Assembly: GCA_937957975.1 (NCBI GenBank)
Contig: CALFFK010000047.1
Coordinates: 113,585-177,584, forward strand
Source: an uncultured Neomegalonema sp.
GTDB taxonomy: Bacteria; Pseudomonadota; Alphaproteobacteria; Rhodobacterales; Rhodobacteraceae
Reading direction: 5' to 3'
Length of the DNA stretch: 64,000 nt
Shown: positions 54,145-63,873 of the stretch, piece by piece
Layout: each line of letters begins with the position of its first letter
Position numbering within the stretch: the first letter of the stretch is position 1
The notes under the pieces: model-generated
The model's database searches: none
The model's input: the letters and a program-made list of their open reading frames with translations, nothing else
What the model was told of the DNA's origin: nothing
Translations under genes and position numbers: made by a program

Positions 54145-54867
54145 ATGTCAATCTTACGGAAAATGATTGCCGAATTCATCGGTACATTCACACTGGTATT
54201 TTTGGGTTGTGGTGCTGCTGTAATGGCGGGTGCGCATGACATCCTTGGAATGCTTGGTATCAGCTTTGCGTTTGGTTTGGCGCTGATTGGTATGGCTTAT
54301 GGTATTGGGCCGGTATCGGGTTGTCACATCAATCCGGCAGTTAGCCTTGGCGCTGTCGTCTCAGGTCGTATGACCGTGTTCGAGATGGTTCGTTACTGGA
54401 TTGCTCAGGTTGGTGGTGCATGTGTCGCGGCGTTGCTTTTGCTCATTATGATGAAAGGGCGCATAGCCGGGTATGATGTTGGGGCAAGTGGTCTTGGACA
54501 GAACGGTTATGGTGCTGGCTATCTTGGCGAATACACGATGTTCTCGGCTCTTGTATTCGAAGTTATTGCGACATTCCTGTTTGTTGTAGTCATCCTTGGT
54601 TCGACATCGCCGGGCACACCTGCTTCCATGGCTGGCCTTGCCATTGGTCTGACCCTCGTTGTCATCCATATCGTTGGTATCCAGATTACCGGCGTTTCGG
54701 TTAATCCTGCGCGTTCCATCGGTCCGGCTATCTTTTCGGGCAGCGTAACGGCGATCTCACAGCTTTGGCTGTTCATCGTCGCCCCGATGATTGGTGCTGC
54801 CGCCGCAGGCATGTTGTTCCGTGACGGTTTTATGACCGAACGGGCAGAGGTGGCTCATGTTGACTAG
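54145..54867 (+). CDS. aqpZ: Aquaporin Z
   Basis: The 240-residue inner-membrane water channel starts at the ATG at 54145, after TTGGAGAAAAAA. It has six transmembrane helices and both NPA boxes: SGCHINPAVSLG and GVSVNPARSIGP. VVIHIVGIQITG supplies the His of the aromatic/arginine filter, and the Arg follows the second NPA, both favouring a water-specific pore. Codon use is visibly T-richer than in neighbours (many GGT, CTT and TTT), matching its A+T-rich upstream region. A terminator follows 43 nt after the stop. Confidence 0.95.
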   Translation: MSILRKMIAEFIGTFTLVFLGCGAAVMAGAHDILGMLGISFAFGLALIGMAYGIGPVSGCHINPAVSLGAVVSGRMTVFEMVRYWIAQVGGACVAALLLLIMMKGRIAGYDVGASGLGQNGYGAGYLGEYTMFSALVFEVIATFLFVVVILGSTSPGTPASMAGLAIGLTLVVIHIVGIQITGVSVNPARSIGPAIFSGSVTAISQLWLFIVAPMIGAAAAGMLFRDGFMTERAEVAHVD

Positions 54868-54910
54868 GTCGCCGCCTGATCCGTGAAAACGGTGCGTCGA
54901 CATGAACCAT

Positions 54911-54940
54911 GCAGCCCTGGGCAACCGGGGCTGCTTTTTT
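54911..54940 (+). terminator. Rho-independent terminator of aqpZ
   Basis: GCAGCCC (54911-54917) and GGGCTGC (54928-54934) form the stem, followed by six T (54935-54940). Confidence 0.88.
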
Positions 54941-55023
54941 CGTTTGTCCCCATCAGGGATGGTATTTGACCGCTTCGCAAGCCCCCGGTAAACAACGCGC
55001 AGATAGCGTTGTGAGGCGGGTGT

Positions 55024-56310
55024 ATGGACAAAATTGCGGTTACGGGTGGCACGGCGCTGCATGGAACGATTCCGATTTCGGGATCAAAGAATGCATGTCT
55101 GCCGCTAATGACAGCGGCGTTGCTGACTGACCAGACATTAACGCTGACGAATGTTCCGAATCTCGCGGATATTGGAACCCTGTCCAACCTGCTGGCATCG
55201 CTTGGGGCGACCATTGACCATGATCGCGAGGCCAATCGCCTCAATTTACGCGTTGCGCGACTTTCCTCACCGCTTGCCCATTACGACATCGTTCGCAAAA
55301 TGCGCGCGAGCATTCTGGTGCTTGGGCCGATGCTTGCGCGGGATGGGGCGGGCACAGTGTCGCTGCCCGGGGGGTGCGCGATTGGTGCCCGCCCGGTCGA
55401 TCTTCACCTCAAGGGGCTGGAGGCAATGGGTGCAACATTGGATCTGCGCGATGGGTATGTCCATGCGAGCGTGCCGCGCAGTGTAAGTGGTGGACGTTTG
55501 CGCGGTGTTTCACACCGCTTTCCTTTCGTCTCGGTCGGTGCAACTGAAAATTTGCTGATGGCCGCGACCCTGGCCAAGGGGACCACCCGCCTCGTTAATG
55601 CGGCCCGCGAACCGGAAATCGTTGATCTTGCCGATTGCCTTTCGTCCATGGGAGCGCAGATTGAGGGGGCAGGTACCGGAACAATCGAGATCGAAGGTGT
55701 GGATGCGCTTTCGGGAACCGAACACAGGGTTATTGCTGACCGTATCGAGATGGGCAGCTTTATGATTGCCCCGGCCATCACCGGTGGCGATGTCACGCTG
55801 GAGGGGGGGCGAATCGATCTGGTCTCCTCGCTTGCGGGGGCGCTGGACGCTGCCGGGGTGTCGGTGGAAGAAGTGCCACAGGGTCTTCGTGTGCGCCGCC
55901 GTGATGATAGATTGAACCCGGTTTCAATTGTGACCGAGCCGTTTCCCGGCTACGCGACCGATCTTCAGGCGCAGATGATGGCGCTGATGACCCTCGCGGA
56001 TGGCACCAGCTCGATCACGGAGCAGATTTTCGAGAATCGTTTCATGCATGTCCCTGAACTTGCGCGCATGGGGGCGCAAATCGACATCACCGGCAATACG
56101 GCGCAGGTCACGGGAGTCGAAAGCCTGCGAGGTGCGCCTGTGATGGCCACGGACCTGCGCGCCTCGATCAGCTTGCTTCTGGCTGGGCTTGCGGCCAAAG
56201 GCGAGACGGTGGTGAGCCGAGTTTACCATCTCGACCGGGGTTACGAACGGGTTGAGGAAAAGCTGCGCGCCTGTGGCGCACGCATCGAGAGGATATCGGG
56301 CGATGACTGA
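55024..56310 (+). CDS. murA: UDP-N-acetylglucosamine 1-carboxyvinyltransferase
   Basis: It transfers enolpyruvate from PEP to UDP-GlcNAc, the first committed step of peptidoglycan synthesis and the fosfomycin target. The protein has 428 residues. [11 protein letters not shown] at the N-terminus, [12 protein letters not shown] and the catalytic Cys in [19 protein letters not shown] are intact. The C-terminal half contains [22 protein letters not shown]. Retention of the Cys predicts fosfomycin sensitivity. It heads a coupled run with DUF2948 and hisD. Confidence 0.96.
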   Translation: MDKIAVTGGTALHGTIPISGSKNACLPLMTAALLTDQTLTLTNVPNLADIGTLSNLLASLGATIDHDREANRLNLRVARLSSPLAHYDIVRKMRASILVLGPMLARDGAGTVSLPGGCAIGARPVDLHLKGLEAMGATLDLRDGYVHASVPRSVSGGRLRGVSHRFPFVSVGATENLLMAATLAKGTTRLVNAAREPEIVDLADCLSSMGAQIEGAGTGTIEIEGVDALSGTEHRVIADRIEMGSFMIAPAITGGDVTLEGGRIDLVSSLAGALDAAGVSVEEVPQGLRVRRRDDRLNPVSIVTEPFPGYATDLQAQMMALMTLADGTSSITEQIFENRFMHVPELARMGAQIDITGNTAQVTGVESLRGAPVMATDLRASISLLLAGLAAKGETVVSRVYHLDRGYERVEEKLRACGARIERISGDD

Positions 56311-56797
56311 TGCCAGCTTTGCTGACGGAAACCCTGAAAACACCCATCGTCTCGCCTTGCGTGCGGAGGATGTTGAGGGGTTGGCCGTTATTTCTGCGTT
56401 GATGCAGGATGCGGTTGGTAAAACCGTTGATACTGCGTGGATGCCTACGCGCCGTATCTTTGCCCTCGTGGTGAATCGCTTCCGATGGGAACAGCAGGAT
56501 GATGCTGCGGCAGAGAGCGTCCCGGAACCATGGGAACGCTGTCGCTGTGGCCTCCATGCCGAGAATGTGCTGGCGGTGCGCGCCACAGGCTTCGATCCCG
56601 ACAAGGCACAGGAAGCCTTTGAACTGCTCGCTGTGACGTTTGAGCCAGGCGAGGATGGCACGGGTATCGTCCGTCTCGATTGTTCGGGCGGTGCGGTCTT
56701 TGCGCTGGAGGTTGAAGCGTTGGATGTGCGCATGGCTGATATGGAGGCCGTCTGGAAGACCGCAACCAAACCGCAGCATAATGAGGACGAGCCTTGA
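56303..56797 (+). CDS. DUF2948 family protein
   Basis: The 164-residue protein starts at the ATG at 56303, overlapping the murA stop by 8 nt. [24 protein letters not shown] and [14 protein letters not shown], followed by a central region with [20 protein letters not shown], match DUF2948, an alphaproteobacterial family almost always found between murA and hisD. Function is unknown. Its stop and the hisD ATG share one base (TGATG). Confidence 0.88.
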   Translation: MTDASFADGNPENTHRLALRAEDVEGLAVISALMQDAVGKTVDTAWMPTRRIFALVVNRFRWEQQDDAAAESVPEPWERCRCGLHAENVLAVRATGFDPDKAQEAFELLAVTFEPGEDGTGIVRLDCSGGAVFALEVEALDVRMADMEAVWKTATKPQHNEDEP

Positions 56798-58107
56798 TGG
56801 TGCGCAGGCTTTCTACCGCCGATCCCGGTTTTGATGCTGATTTTACCGATTTGCTTGGTCTGAAGCGCGAAGAAAGCGTGGATGTGGATGACACGGTGCG
56901 GGGCATTATCGCGGATGTGCGGGAGCGTGGCGATACAGCAGTCATTGACCTGACCTGCCGCTTTGACCGTTTCGACCTGACCACCGGGACTATGGCCATT
57001 ACCCCGGCTGAAATTGACGCGGCCATCGCTGAGACCTCGCCAGACCACATGGCCGCGCTGGAGACCGCCGCGCGCCGTATCCGTGCGTATCACGAGCGCC
57101 AGCGGCCCGCTGACGAGAGCTTTACTGATGAGGCGGGCGTGACACTTGGATGGCGCTGGACGCCGGTGGATGCTGCCGGTCTTTATGTCCCCGGTGGTTT
57201 GGCCAGCTATCCATCCTCGTTACTGATGAACGCCATCCCGGCGACTGTTGCCGGGGTTTCGCGACTTGCACTTTGTGTTCCGACGCCTGATGGTGTGCTG
57301 AATCCGCTGGTTCTTGCCGCCGCGCGCTTGTCTGGCGTAACCGAGATCTACCGGATCGGGGGCGCACAGGCGATTGCGGCATTGGCTTACGGGACGCCGA
57401 CCATCGCTCCGGTCGATGTTATCACTGGCCCCGGCAATGCTTATGTCGCCGCCGCCAAGCGACAGGTCTTTGGTCGCGTCGGGATCGATTCCATCGCAGG
57501 GCCATCCGAAATCCTTGTGATTGCCGATGGCGGGAACGACCCGGACTGGATCGCCCTCGATCTGCTCAGTCAGGCGGAGCATGACGCATCGGCGCAATCG
57601 ATTCTCGTGACTGATGATCCATCCTTCGGTGATGCGGTCGCCACTGCCATTGATCGCCGGTTAGAGACACTGGAACGCGGTGTCATAGCCGGAGAAAGCT
57701 GGTGGGCAAACGGTGCAATCGTTGTTGTGCGCGATCTCGATGAAGCAGCAGGGCTTGCCAATCGCATTGCGGCTGAACATCTTGAACTCTGCGTTGCTGA
57801 CCCGGATGCGCTCGCGGCGCAGATACGCCACGCGGGGGCGATATTCCTCGGACGCTGGACCCCGGAAGCTGTGGGCGACTATGTTGGCGGCCCCAATCAT
57901 GTCTTGCCGACTGCGCGCAGTGCCCGTCATGCGTCGGGTCTGTCCGTCCTTGATTTTATGAAACGAACCACATTGCTCCGCTGCACGCCCGGTGCGCTTG
58001 GCAAGATCGGCGGCGCTGCGGAAACTCTGGCACAAGCGGAAGGGCTTGAAGCTCATGGGTTGTCTGTCCGCGCGCGACTCAATGCATTGAATCGAGAGGG
58101 TGCATGA
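56797..58107 (+). CDS. hisD: Histidinol dehydrogenase
   Basis: The 436-residue zinc enzyme catalyses the last two oxidations of histidine synthesis. The start is the ATG at 56797 ([12 protein letters not shown]); a TTG one codon upstream is less likely. Motifs include YVPGGLASYPSSLLMNAIPA, the Zn/NAD region TGPGNAYVAAAKRQVFG, IDSIAGPSEILVIAD, LSQAEHDASAQ and the C-terminal GGPNHVLPTARSARHASGLSVLDFMK. Complete and normal in length. Confidence 0.96.
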   Translation: MVRRLSTADPGFDADFTDLLGLKREESVDVDDTVRGIIADVRERGDTAVIDLTCRFDRFDLTTGTMAITPAEIDAAIAETSPDHMAALETAARRIRAYHERQRPADESFTDEAGVTLGWRWTPVDAAGLYVPGGLASYPSSLLMNAIPATVAGVSRLALCVPTPDGVLNPLVLAAARLSGVTEIYRIGGAQAIAALAYGTPTIAPVDVITGPGNAYVAAAKRQVFGRVGIDSIAGPSEILVIADGGNDPDWIALDLLSQAEHDASAQSILVTDDPSFGDAVATAIDRRLETLERGVIAGESWWANGAIVVVRDLDEAAGLANRIAAEHLELCVADPDALAAQIRHAGAIFLGRWTPEAVGDYVGGPNHVLPTARSARHASGLSVLDFMKRTTLLRCTPGALGKIGGAAETLAQAEGLEAHGLSVRARLNALNREGA

Positions 58108-58583
58108 TGACCGAAACTGCCCGTATCGCGCATTTCAGCATTGATGAAACAGGTCTGCCTGCTCCCTCACCAGAGGCCGAACAGGAGCGTAATATAGCAA
58201 TCTTCGATCTGCTGGATGTGAACAGCTTTCGCCTGCTGCCGGAGGGGGCACCGGAAGGCCCGTATACGGTGATTCTTGCCCCCCGCGACCGGCATCTGGC
58301 GTTTCTCGTCACTGCCGCCGATGACAGTGAAACCGAAATCGCAATCCCGTTTTCCGCGTTCCGCAAGCGTGCGCGATCATATTTTGCCATTTGCGAAAGC
58401 TATTTTGAGGCCGTCCGTCGCCATTCCCCGGACGAAATTGCGCGTCTCGACGAACATCGCAAATCCCAACATAATGAAGGGGCCGATGCCCTGCGCGAAC
58501 GACTCGCAGATCATGCTGCCCTTGATGACCATACGGCCCGCCGCCTCTTTACACTCGTTTGCTCACTGTCCTACCGGGGGTGA
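58104..58583 (+). CDS. UPF0262 family protein
   Basis: The 159-residue cytosolic protein overlaps the hisD stop by 4 nt. [31 protein letters not shown] and [20 protein letters not shown] match UPF0262, a conserved alphaproteobacterial family of unknown function that usually follows hisD. The second ATG (58107) is an equally good start. The common next gene, a low-molecular-weight phosphatase, is absent here; infA follows after 121 nt. Confidence 0.88.
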   Translation: MMTETARIAHFSIDETGLPAPSPEAEQERNIAIFDLLDVNSFRLLPEGAPEGPYTVILAPRDRHLAFLVTAADDSETEIAIPFSAFRKRARSYFAICESYFEAVRRHSPDEIARLDEHRKSQHNEGADALRERLADHAALDDHTARRLFTLVCSLSYRG

Positions 58584-58704
58584 GAAAAGCGACATATATC
58601 CCGTTTCGGGATGCTGCATAAGGCGAGAGGGTTGCTTTTTGCGCCGCTCACCTCCATCTAGGGCGCGGCGGATTTTTCCCGTCGATGCCAGAGCAGGAAT
58701 ATGG

Positions 58705-58923
58705 ATGGCGAAGGAAGAAGTACTCGAAATGCCCGGCACGGTCACGGAGCTGCTACCCAATGCGACTTTCCGGGTTGAGCTTGAGAACGGGCACGAGATC
58801 ATCGCGCATACGGCAGGCAAGATGCGGAAAAATCGCATCCGCGTGCTCGCGGGTGACAAGGTTCAGGTCGAAATGACCCCCTACGACCTGACCAAGGGTC
58901 GCATCACCTACCGTTTCAAATAG
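58705..58923 (+). CDS. infA: Translation initiation factor IF-1
   Basis: The 72-residue OB-fold protein begins [19 protein letters not shown] and ends RITYRFK, the standard IF-1 length and sequence. It binds the ribosomal A site during initiation. The ATG at 58705 has CAGGAAT upstream. Upstream in-frame sequence belongs to other reading frames. Confidence 0.97.
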   Translation: MAKEEVLEMPGTVTELLPNATFRVELENGHEIIAHTAGKMRKNRIRVLAGDKVQVEMTPYDLTKGRITYRFK

Positions 58924-58951
58924 CATTTGGGCCAATCTGACGGGTGCAGTT

Positions 58952-59554
58952 ATGCCGGTTTCCCGCGTCTCGCGCCCCCGTTTGATCCTTGCCAGCGCCT
59001 CACCGCGCCGTCTTGATCTTTTGTCGCAGATCGGGATTGTTCCTGATTCTGTTCTCCCAGCCAATATCGACGAAACCCCGCATGATGGTGAATTGCCGCG
59101 CCCTTATGCGGAGCGATTGTGCGGTGCCAAGTGCCGCGCGGTTGCAGAGGAGCAGGGCGAGGCCGATTGTATCGTTCTTGCCGCCGACACGGTCGTTGCG
59201 GTTGGGCGACGCATCCTCGACAAACCCGCTGCCGCCGCCGATGCGCGCAAGCATCTCGCGCTTCTTTCCGGTCGTCGTCATACTGTCATCACCGGCATTG
59301 CGGCGATCCGCTGTGGTGATGGTCGGGCATGGTCACGTCTTGTCACGACACAAGTGCGTCTCAAGCGTTTATCCGAAGCAGAAGTCGATGCTTATCTCGC
59401 CAGTGACGAATGGCAGGGAAAGGCAGGCGGTTACGCTATTCAGGGCCGCGCTGCCCGCTTTGTTCCGTGGATTGGTGGCTCCTATTCCAACGTTGTCGGT
59501 TTGCCCTTGACCGAAACGACAGGGATGCTCGAAGCGGCGGGTTATACCCTGTGA
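58952..59554 (+). CDS. maf: Maf-like nucleoside triphosphate pyrophosphatase
   Basis: The 200-residue protein carries the family motifs [45 protein letters not shown] and the C-terminal [28 protein letters not shown]. Maf proteins hydrolyse non-canonical or excess nucleotides such as dTTP or m7GTP and affect septation in some bacteria. It follows infA. Its stop overlaps the GTG start of the ribonuclease gene by 3 nt. Confidence 0.94.
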   Translation: MPVSRVSRPRLILASASPRRLDLLSQIGIVPDSVLPANIDETPHDGELPRPYAERLCGAKCRAVAEEQGEADCIVLAADTVVAVGRRILDKPAAAADARKHLALLSGRRHTVITGIAAIRCGDGRAWSRLVTTQVRLKRLSEAEVDAYLASDEWQGKAGGYAIQGRAARFVPWIGGSYSNVVGLPLTETTGMLEAAGYTL

Positions 59555-60621
59555 AGGGGGTTGTGCTTGCTGTCGAGACTGATGATGCCCTGCGTCGTGC
59601 TGTACTCCTGCGCGACGGGATGATCGCCGCCATCGAGATCAACCGTCTGAATGACTGTATCCCGCTCCCCGGTGCGATCTACCGCTGCCGCATAACTGGT
59701 ATGCTCCACGGTATTGGGGCCGCAACCGCCGATATGGGGCAGGGCATCGAAGGGTTTTTCCCCGAAGCGCACGGCCTTGCCCCTGGCCAATCGCTTTTGG
59801 CAGAAGTCCGCCGCGAACCCGATGGCGAAAAGGCGGCGCGTCTCTCGTCTGCGATCCAACTTCGCAGTGCGCATCTCGTCTTTACCCCGGCTCGCGCCGG
59901 TATCAATATCTCTCGCAGAATTGAGGATGAGGCCGAACGCGCGCGCCTCCGCGCTGCCCTTGATCCCTTTGCCGGCCATGGCGGTTTCGTCATCCGCACG
60001 GACGCTCGTGATGTGCCTGAACAGGTTTTGCGTGAGGAGGCAGCCTCCCTGACCACGCGCTATGAGCGGCTTGCCACCGATCCGGCCCCTGGTTTGCGCG
60101 CTGCGCCACCCGATGCCATCACCTGCCTTCTGGACCGGGTCGGGCGGATCGACAGTATCATTGCCGATGAGGCCTCCATTTCCGCACTCCCCCAGGCAGC
60201 TCAGGTTCGCTGCGATTCGGCCCCTTTTGAAATGCTCGATATAGATACGGCCCTCGCTGCCCTGATCGCCCCGCGCCACGACATGACTGAAGGCTGGCTT
60301 TCTATCGATCCGACGCCTGCCCTCGTCGCTATAGATGTGAACACCGCTGGCCATTCGCCTGCGCGCGTCAATCTTGACGCCGCCCGTGCGATTCCCCGTC
60401 TTCTGTCGCTTAAAAAACTTGGTGGTCTCGTCTGCATCGATTTTGCAGGTGCGCCGAAAGGCCCGGATCGCACCCGCATCGCTGATACGCTCCAGCGCGC
60501 AGCGTCCCGATGGCTGGAGGGCGCGCGCATCGCCGGATGGGGACCAGCGGGTTTGCTCGAACTTGTCAGCCCCCGCCCCGGACGTTCCCTTGCCACACTC
60601 ATTGCGGAGGACACGCGATGA
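59551..60621 (+). CDS. Compact ribonuclease E/G family protein
   Basis: The 356-residue protein starts at GTG 59551, overlapping maf. It covers an S1-like part ([28 protein letters not shown]), the first RNase H-like/5'-sensor region ([19 protein letters not shown]) and the catalytic DNase I-like part. The two metal aspartates are in [12 protein letters not shown] and [10 protein letters not shown]. The zinc-link CxxC and everything C-terminal are missing, so it is shorter than RNase G and cannot form the usual Zn-bridged dimer. Small versions next to maf and yacG are common in alphaproteobacteria. A full-length RNase E probably exists elsewhere. Confidence 0.88.
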   Translation: MKGVVLAVETDDALRRAVLLRDGMIAAIEINRLNDCIPLPGAIYRCRITGMLHGIGAATADMGQGIEGFFPEAHGLAPGQSLLAEVRREPDGEKAARLSSAIQLRSAHLVFTPARAGINISRRIEDEAERARLRAALDPFAGHGGFVIRTDARDVPEQVLREEAASLTTRYERLATDPAPGLRAAPPDAITCLLDRVGRIDSIIADEASISALPQAAQVRCDSAPFEMLDIDTALAALIAPRHDMTEGWLSIDPTPALVAIDVNTAGHSPARVNLDAARAIPRLLSLKKLGGLVCIDFAGAPKGPDRTRIADTLQRAASRWLEGARIAGWGPAGLLELVSPRPGRSLATLIAEDTR

Positions 60622-60785
60622 CAACCAAAAAAAAATGCCCGATCTGTAAACGCGAAACGGTGCATGACTATCGCCCCTTTTGCTCCCGCCGCTGCGCCGA
60701 CCGGGATCTGGGAAACTGGGCGTCGGGAGCCTATGCCATCCCGACCAACGAGCGCGTTACCGACTCGCGCGATCCTGACGATTGA
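60618..60785 (+). CDS. yacG: DNA gyrase inhibitor YacG (zinc-binding)
   Basis: The 55-residue zinc protein has four Cys ligands in CPICKRETV and PFCSRRCADRDLGNW, the YacG signature. In E. coli it binds gyrase and blocks DNA binding. The ATG overlaps the ribonuclease stop by 4 nt. Codons 4-6 are AAA-AAA-AAA, giving nine consecutive A at 60627-60635, a possible slippage site. Confidence 0.92.
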   Translation: MTTKKKCPICKRETVHDYRPFCSRRCADRDLGNWASGAYAIPTNERVTDSRDPDD

Positions 60786-60841
60786 TGCCGGGTTTTTTCG
60801 GCTGGACAACCGCCCGCCCCTCCGCTACCAAGCCCGTCGTT

Positions 60842-60917
60842 GCCCGGGTAGCTCAGTTGGTAGAGCAGCGGATTGAAAATTCGCGTGTCGGTGGTTCGAG
60901 TCCGCCTCCGGGCACCA
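60842..60917 (+). tRNA. tRNA-Phe(GAA)
   Basis: The 76-nt tRNA includes an encoded CCA. The acceptor stem GCCCGGG/TCCGGGC, D arm GCTCAGTTGGTAGAGC, anticodon loop TTGAAAA (GAA) and T arm GGTTCGAGTCC are complete. The 3' end is followed at once by unrelated sequence and an integrase gene, the usual arrangement for an element integrated at a tRNA 3' end. Confidence 0.95.
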
Positions 60918-61045
60918 TTTGTTCTTTTTGAGACGGCGCTCCGTCTCTAACGCCTTGATTTAATTGGATGCAGTCTGATCTCCGTGGACCGGAATTTTCC
61001 GGTTCTGGACAAATTCTGGACAATCGTTCGGATATTGGAGGTCGG

Positions 61046-62341
61046 ATGATGTGGGGATCGCATCTAAAGCGCCGGGGGCGCTGGTGGCATTATTACCGTG
61101 CCGTGCCGGTTGAGTTTCGTGACGTCGAAGCGCGGGAACTGGTCAGCTTTTCACTGAAAACAACGGATCATGCGGCTGCGAAGCTGAAAGCCGCCCAGAT
61201 TTCGCTTGATCTTGATCAGGAGTGGGCTGCCGCGAAAGCTCGTGGACAGTCGTTGCAAGCCGGAGAAGCGGCTGATCGATATCGTGCGGGGGTCGAGGTT
61301 CAGGGCCGTCATGGCATGACGCCCAAATCGAGTGCTGAACTGACCGATCAGGAGATCATCGACCGGTTGCGTCTACTGATCTCTGGCGATGTACAGTCAA
61401 TCGAGCAGAAGGCCCTTCTTGGACTGGTGGAAAAACCAAAACTGAGTTTGTCGCAAGCCTTCGATCGGTTCTGGGCGCATATTGAAGATGAGTGGATGCG
61501 GGTCAGTCATGACCAGCAGCGCACGAAACGGAACGTCTATCTGAAAGCCATCCGTAATTTCGAGGCGGCAGTCGGTGCAATCCCGCTCTACGAGATCGAA
61601 CGGTCTCATACGCTGAAGTTCCGGAGTTGGTGGGTGGAACGGGTCAAGACGGAAGGGCTGAAGCCGTATACCGGCAACCGCGAGATCAACTCCCTACGCC
61701 GGATGGTGTCGGTGAACTTCGACATCGACTCGGAGGCGCGGCCCAATCCCTTCTCGCGTGTTCGTTTGAAAGAGGAGAAGGAGGTTGCGCGGGTGCCGTT
61801 GGAGCGTGATCAGATCGAGGCGATCATCGTGCCCGGTGCGTTACCGAAGCTGCACGACGACTTTGTCATGCTGGTGCGGCTGCTGATCAATACCGGGATG
61901 CGCCCGGTCGAGGCTATCGGGCTGGAACTGGCGGATATCGATCTGAATCACGAGATTCCGCATGTGCATGTTCGCAAGAACGCCACGCGCGGGCTGAAGA
62001 CCGATCATTCCGAACGGCTCCTGCCCCTTGTGGGCGTGTCGCTCGATGCCGCCAAAGCTCTCGTCCTTCAGGGAGGCTGGGGCAAACGGCTGGGCAAGAA
62101 CATGTACGCGACCAGCGTGATCAACCGATCCCTGCGCGAGAGCGGGATTGTCACCGATCCACGCCAGAGCCTCTACAGCTTGAGGCACTGGTTTCAGGAC
62201 CAGCTGACCAAACGCGATGTGGTTGATCGTGCACAGGCGCAGCTGATGGGGCACCGGTTCCAGCGCCCCAAATACGGCTACGGCAAGGATCTCTCAGAAC
62301 TCCGCGACATCATCCAGCCTTTCGCCATCACCCCGCGCTGA
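61046..62341 (+). CDS. Tyrosine recombinase / phage-type integrase
   Basis: The 431-residue protein starts at the ATG at 61046 or 61049, just after GGAGG. The N-terminus (MWGSHLKRRGRWWHYYRAVPVEFR) is the DUF6538-like arm-binding type. A SAM-like core-binding domain covers about 160-260 (KPKLSLSQAFDRFWAHIEDEW). The catalytic domain has the first Arg in INTGMRPVEAIGL, the second box in YSLRHWFQD, then LMGHRFQRPKYGYGKD with the Tyr nucleophile. It lies 129 nt downstream of tRNA-Phe, the likely attachment site. The stop overlaps the convergent kinase gene by 14 nt. Confidence 0.9.
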   Translation: MMWGSHLKRRGRWWHYYRAVPVEFRDVEARELVSFSLKTTDHAAAKLKAAQISLDLDQEWAAAKARGQSLQAGEAADRYRAGVEVQGRHGMTPKSSAELTDQEIIDRLRLLISGDVQSIEQKALLGLVEKPKLSLSQAFDRFWAHIEDEWMRVSHDQQRTKRNVYLKAIRNFEAAVGAIPLYEIERSHTLKFRSWWVERVKTEGLKPYTGNREINSLRRMVSVNFDIDSEARPNPFSRVRLKEEKEVARVPLERDQIEAIIVPGALPKLHDDFVMLVRLLINTGMRPVEAIGLELADIDLNHEIPHVHVRKNATRGLKTDHSERLLPLVGVSLDAAKALVLQGGWGKRLGKNMYATSVINRSLRESGIVTDPRQSLYSLRHWFQDQLTKRDVVDRAQAQLMGHRFQRPKYGYGKDLSELRDIIQPFAITPR

Positions 62342-63560
62342 GAGTGATGTCGGTATCGGCAAGCCTCAGCGTCATGGGCGTCGCAGCTATATCATCGGTC
62401 TCGACCCAGTGCGTGTCGAGTTTCCACCACTGACCCTGCCGCTCAATCAGGGTTGGATTGGAGCCGGTATGGCGAAGGAACAGACGATCACCCTGACGGC
62501 TGATCTCAAGGTGTCTTGAGGATACGGTCCCCGGCAAACCGGCGAGATTGGCACGGCCCAGACGGATCGTCTCTCCATGCCTGAGCGGGGTGCGAAAGCG
62601 GCCCTGAATCGCGGGAATGATTATCAGCAGGGTGTCGCTGGTATTCTTGATCGTGACGGCGTCACCGCACCAGGGACAGCTGGATGCGGATTCACCGCCA
62701 ACAAAGGCGTGGCCGCATTTATGGATCCAGCAGTTTTGCAGAGCATCAAGCTGCGCCCTGCGCCATTCATCGGCGACGGGGCGCGCATTCGGGTCAAGAG
62801 AGAACGCTTGGTCGAACAGGGAACACAGCCTGGTGCCAAGGGCTTCAATGGGCGTTTCGCCTGTTTCGACAACCCGGTTGCGCTCTGGCCAGTTTCCGGT
62901 GCTCATCGCCTGATCAAGCGCAGAGGGCGGTGTCGCCCATTGATCCGCCGGATGTCTCGAAAGCAGGATCATATTGAGCATTACCGCTATGGCGAAGCGG
63001 TCGCTCTCGATGGTCGGGGGCTGGTTGCCATTCCTGATCTCGGGTGCAAGCATCATGCGCTGCCCGGCCATCGTCGGGGATGGTACACCCGGATCATCGA
63101 TAACGGCGTTATCGACATCGATCAGGGCTACAAATCCTTCCGGCGTCACCATGACATTCGACGGCGCGATATCGCCATGGGCCAGGCCGTTTTCTTCCAG
63201 GGTGGCCACTTGACACATGAAGTGATGGGCCATCTCCAGCTGTTCAGGGAAACTGCGTGGTTGGTCATTCTCCAGATCAACGCCTTCAATGAAGGGCGCA
63301 ACGTGCCAGATGTGGTTGCTACCGACTTCCATCGCGATCGGACCTGAGAGGAACAGGCTCTTGCCCGGAAGATTCTGATCGACAAGGGCCTCGGTTCGGG
63401 ACGTCGCTTCAGGTGTCACTGGAAAGGTCTTGATGACAAGCTCGGTGCCAGGATCACCGGCCAGTACTGCTTTTTGCGCCTTGCCCTGGCCCCCGGCACC
63501 AAGCGCCGGATCGGTGATCTGGAGCCTGATGCCATCAAGGGTGACAGTGTCTTTAGCCAT
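62328..63560 (-). CDS. Serine/threonine kinase with zinc ribbon and C-terminal FHA domain
   Basis: The 410-residue protein starts at the ATG at 63560, overlapping the PP2C remnant by 8 nt. The kinase domain (about 10-265) has lysine K44 in LVIKTF, catalytic loop HGDIAPSNV (D130, N135) and metal motif DVD (148-150) in place of DFG; its glycine loop, GAGGQGKAQ, is unusual. A zinc ribbon follows, with Cys or His at 277, 282, 284, 295 and 298 (NCWIHKCGH, SCPWCG). The FHA domain (about 310-410) has IRLGR, SSRHLEI and TGSNPT. This layout resembles the kinase of TerY-type phosphorylation triads with PP2C and a vWA protein. Confidence 0.88.
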   Translation of the reverse strand: MAKDTVTLDGIRLQITDPALGAGGQGKAQKAVLAGDPGTELVIKTFPVTPEATSRTEALVDQNLPGKSLFLSGPIAMEVGSNHIWHVAPFIEGVDLENDQPRSFPEQLEMAHHFMCQVATLEENGLAHGDIAPSNVMVTPEGFVALIDVDNAVIDDPGVPSPTMAGQRMMLAPEIRNGNQPPTIESDRFAIAVMLNMILLSRHPADQWATPPSALDQAMSTGNWPERNRVVETGETPIEALGTRLCSLFDQAFSLDPNARPVADEWRRAQLDALQNCWIHKCGHAFVGGESASSCPWCGDAVTIKNTSDTLLIIIPAIQGRFRTPLRHGETIRLGRANLAGLPGTVSSRHLEISRQGDRLFLRHTGSNPTLIERQGQWWKLDTHWVETDDIAATPMTLRLADTDITLSAG

Positions 63561-63873
63561 TGCGATCATCTCCCTCGACATCGGGAAGCAGAGCAATGGC
63601 CAGTGTCATGTTGTCGTGATGGAGATAGGCACCGGTATAGGGATCCCGCGCGCCCTCGATCTGGGCCAGAAAGTGATCGGCGAGCTCCGCGCCCGGTGTT
63701 TCCATCATCTGGATGATCGCGTACCGGTCATCGGCGATCCCGTCGAAGGGCAGCAAATCACTCACGCCGTCGGACATCGCCATTAGCAGACTGCCCGGCT
63801 CAACACGCAAGCTTCCGATCCGGGCCGGTACGGTGCAACCATCTCCGATGTATCCGGCGATGGTCTTGCCCGG
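63553..63873 (-). pseudogene. PP2C-type protein phosphatase, N-terminus lost to an IS insertion
   Basis: Only the last about 106 codons remain: GKTIAGYIGDGCTVPARIG, LLMAMSDGVSDLLPFD (metal-binding Asp motif) and HHDNMTLAIALLPD (final PP2C motif). Upstream of about 63873 the frame runs into the end of an IS3 element and reads junk. The N-terminal metal motifs needed for activity are therefore gone from this copy. It was coupled to the kinase gene (8-nt overlap), forming a kinase/phosphatase pair. The rest of the gene may lie beyond the IS, outside the window. Confidence 0.75.

Noticed and set aside
55924..57093. Minus-strand frame opposite murA/DUF2948/hisD (389 codons)
   Set aside because: Antisense to three conserved coupled genes, with low-complexity Ser/Arg sequence and no motif.
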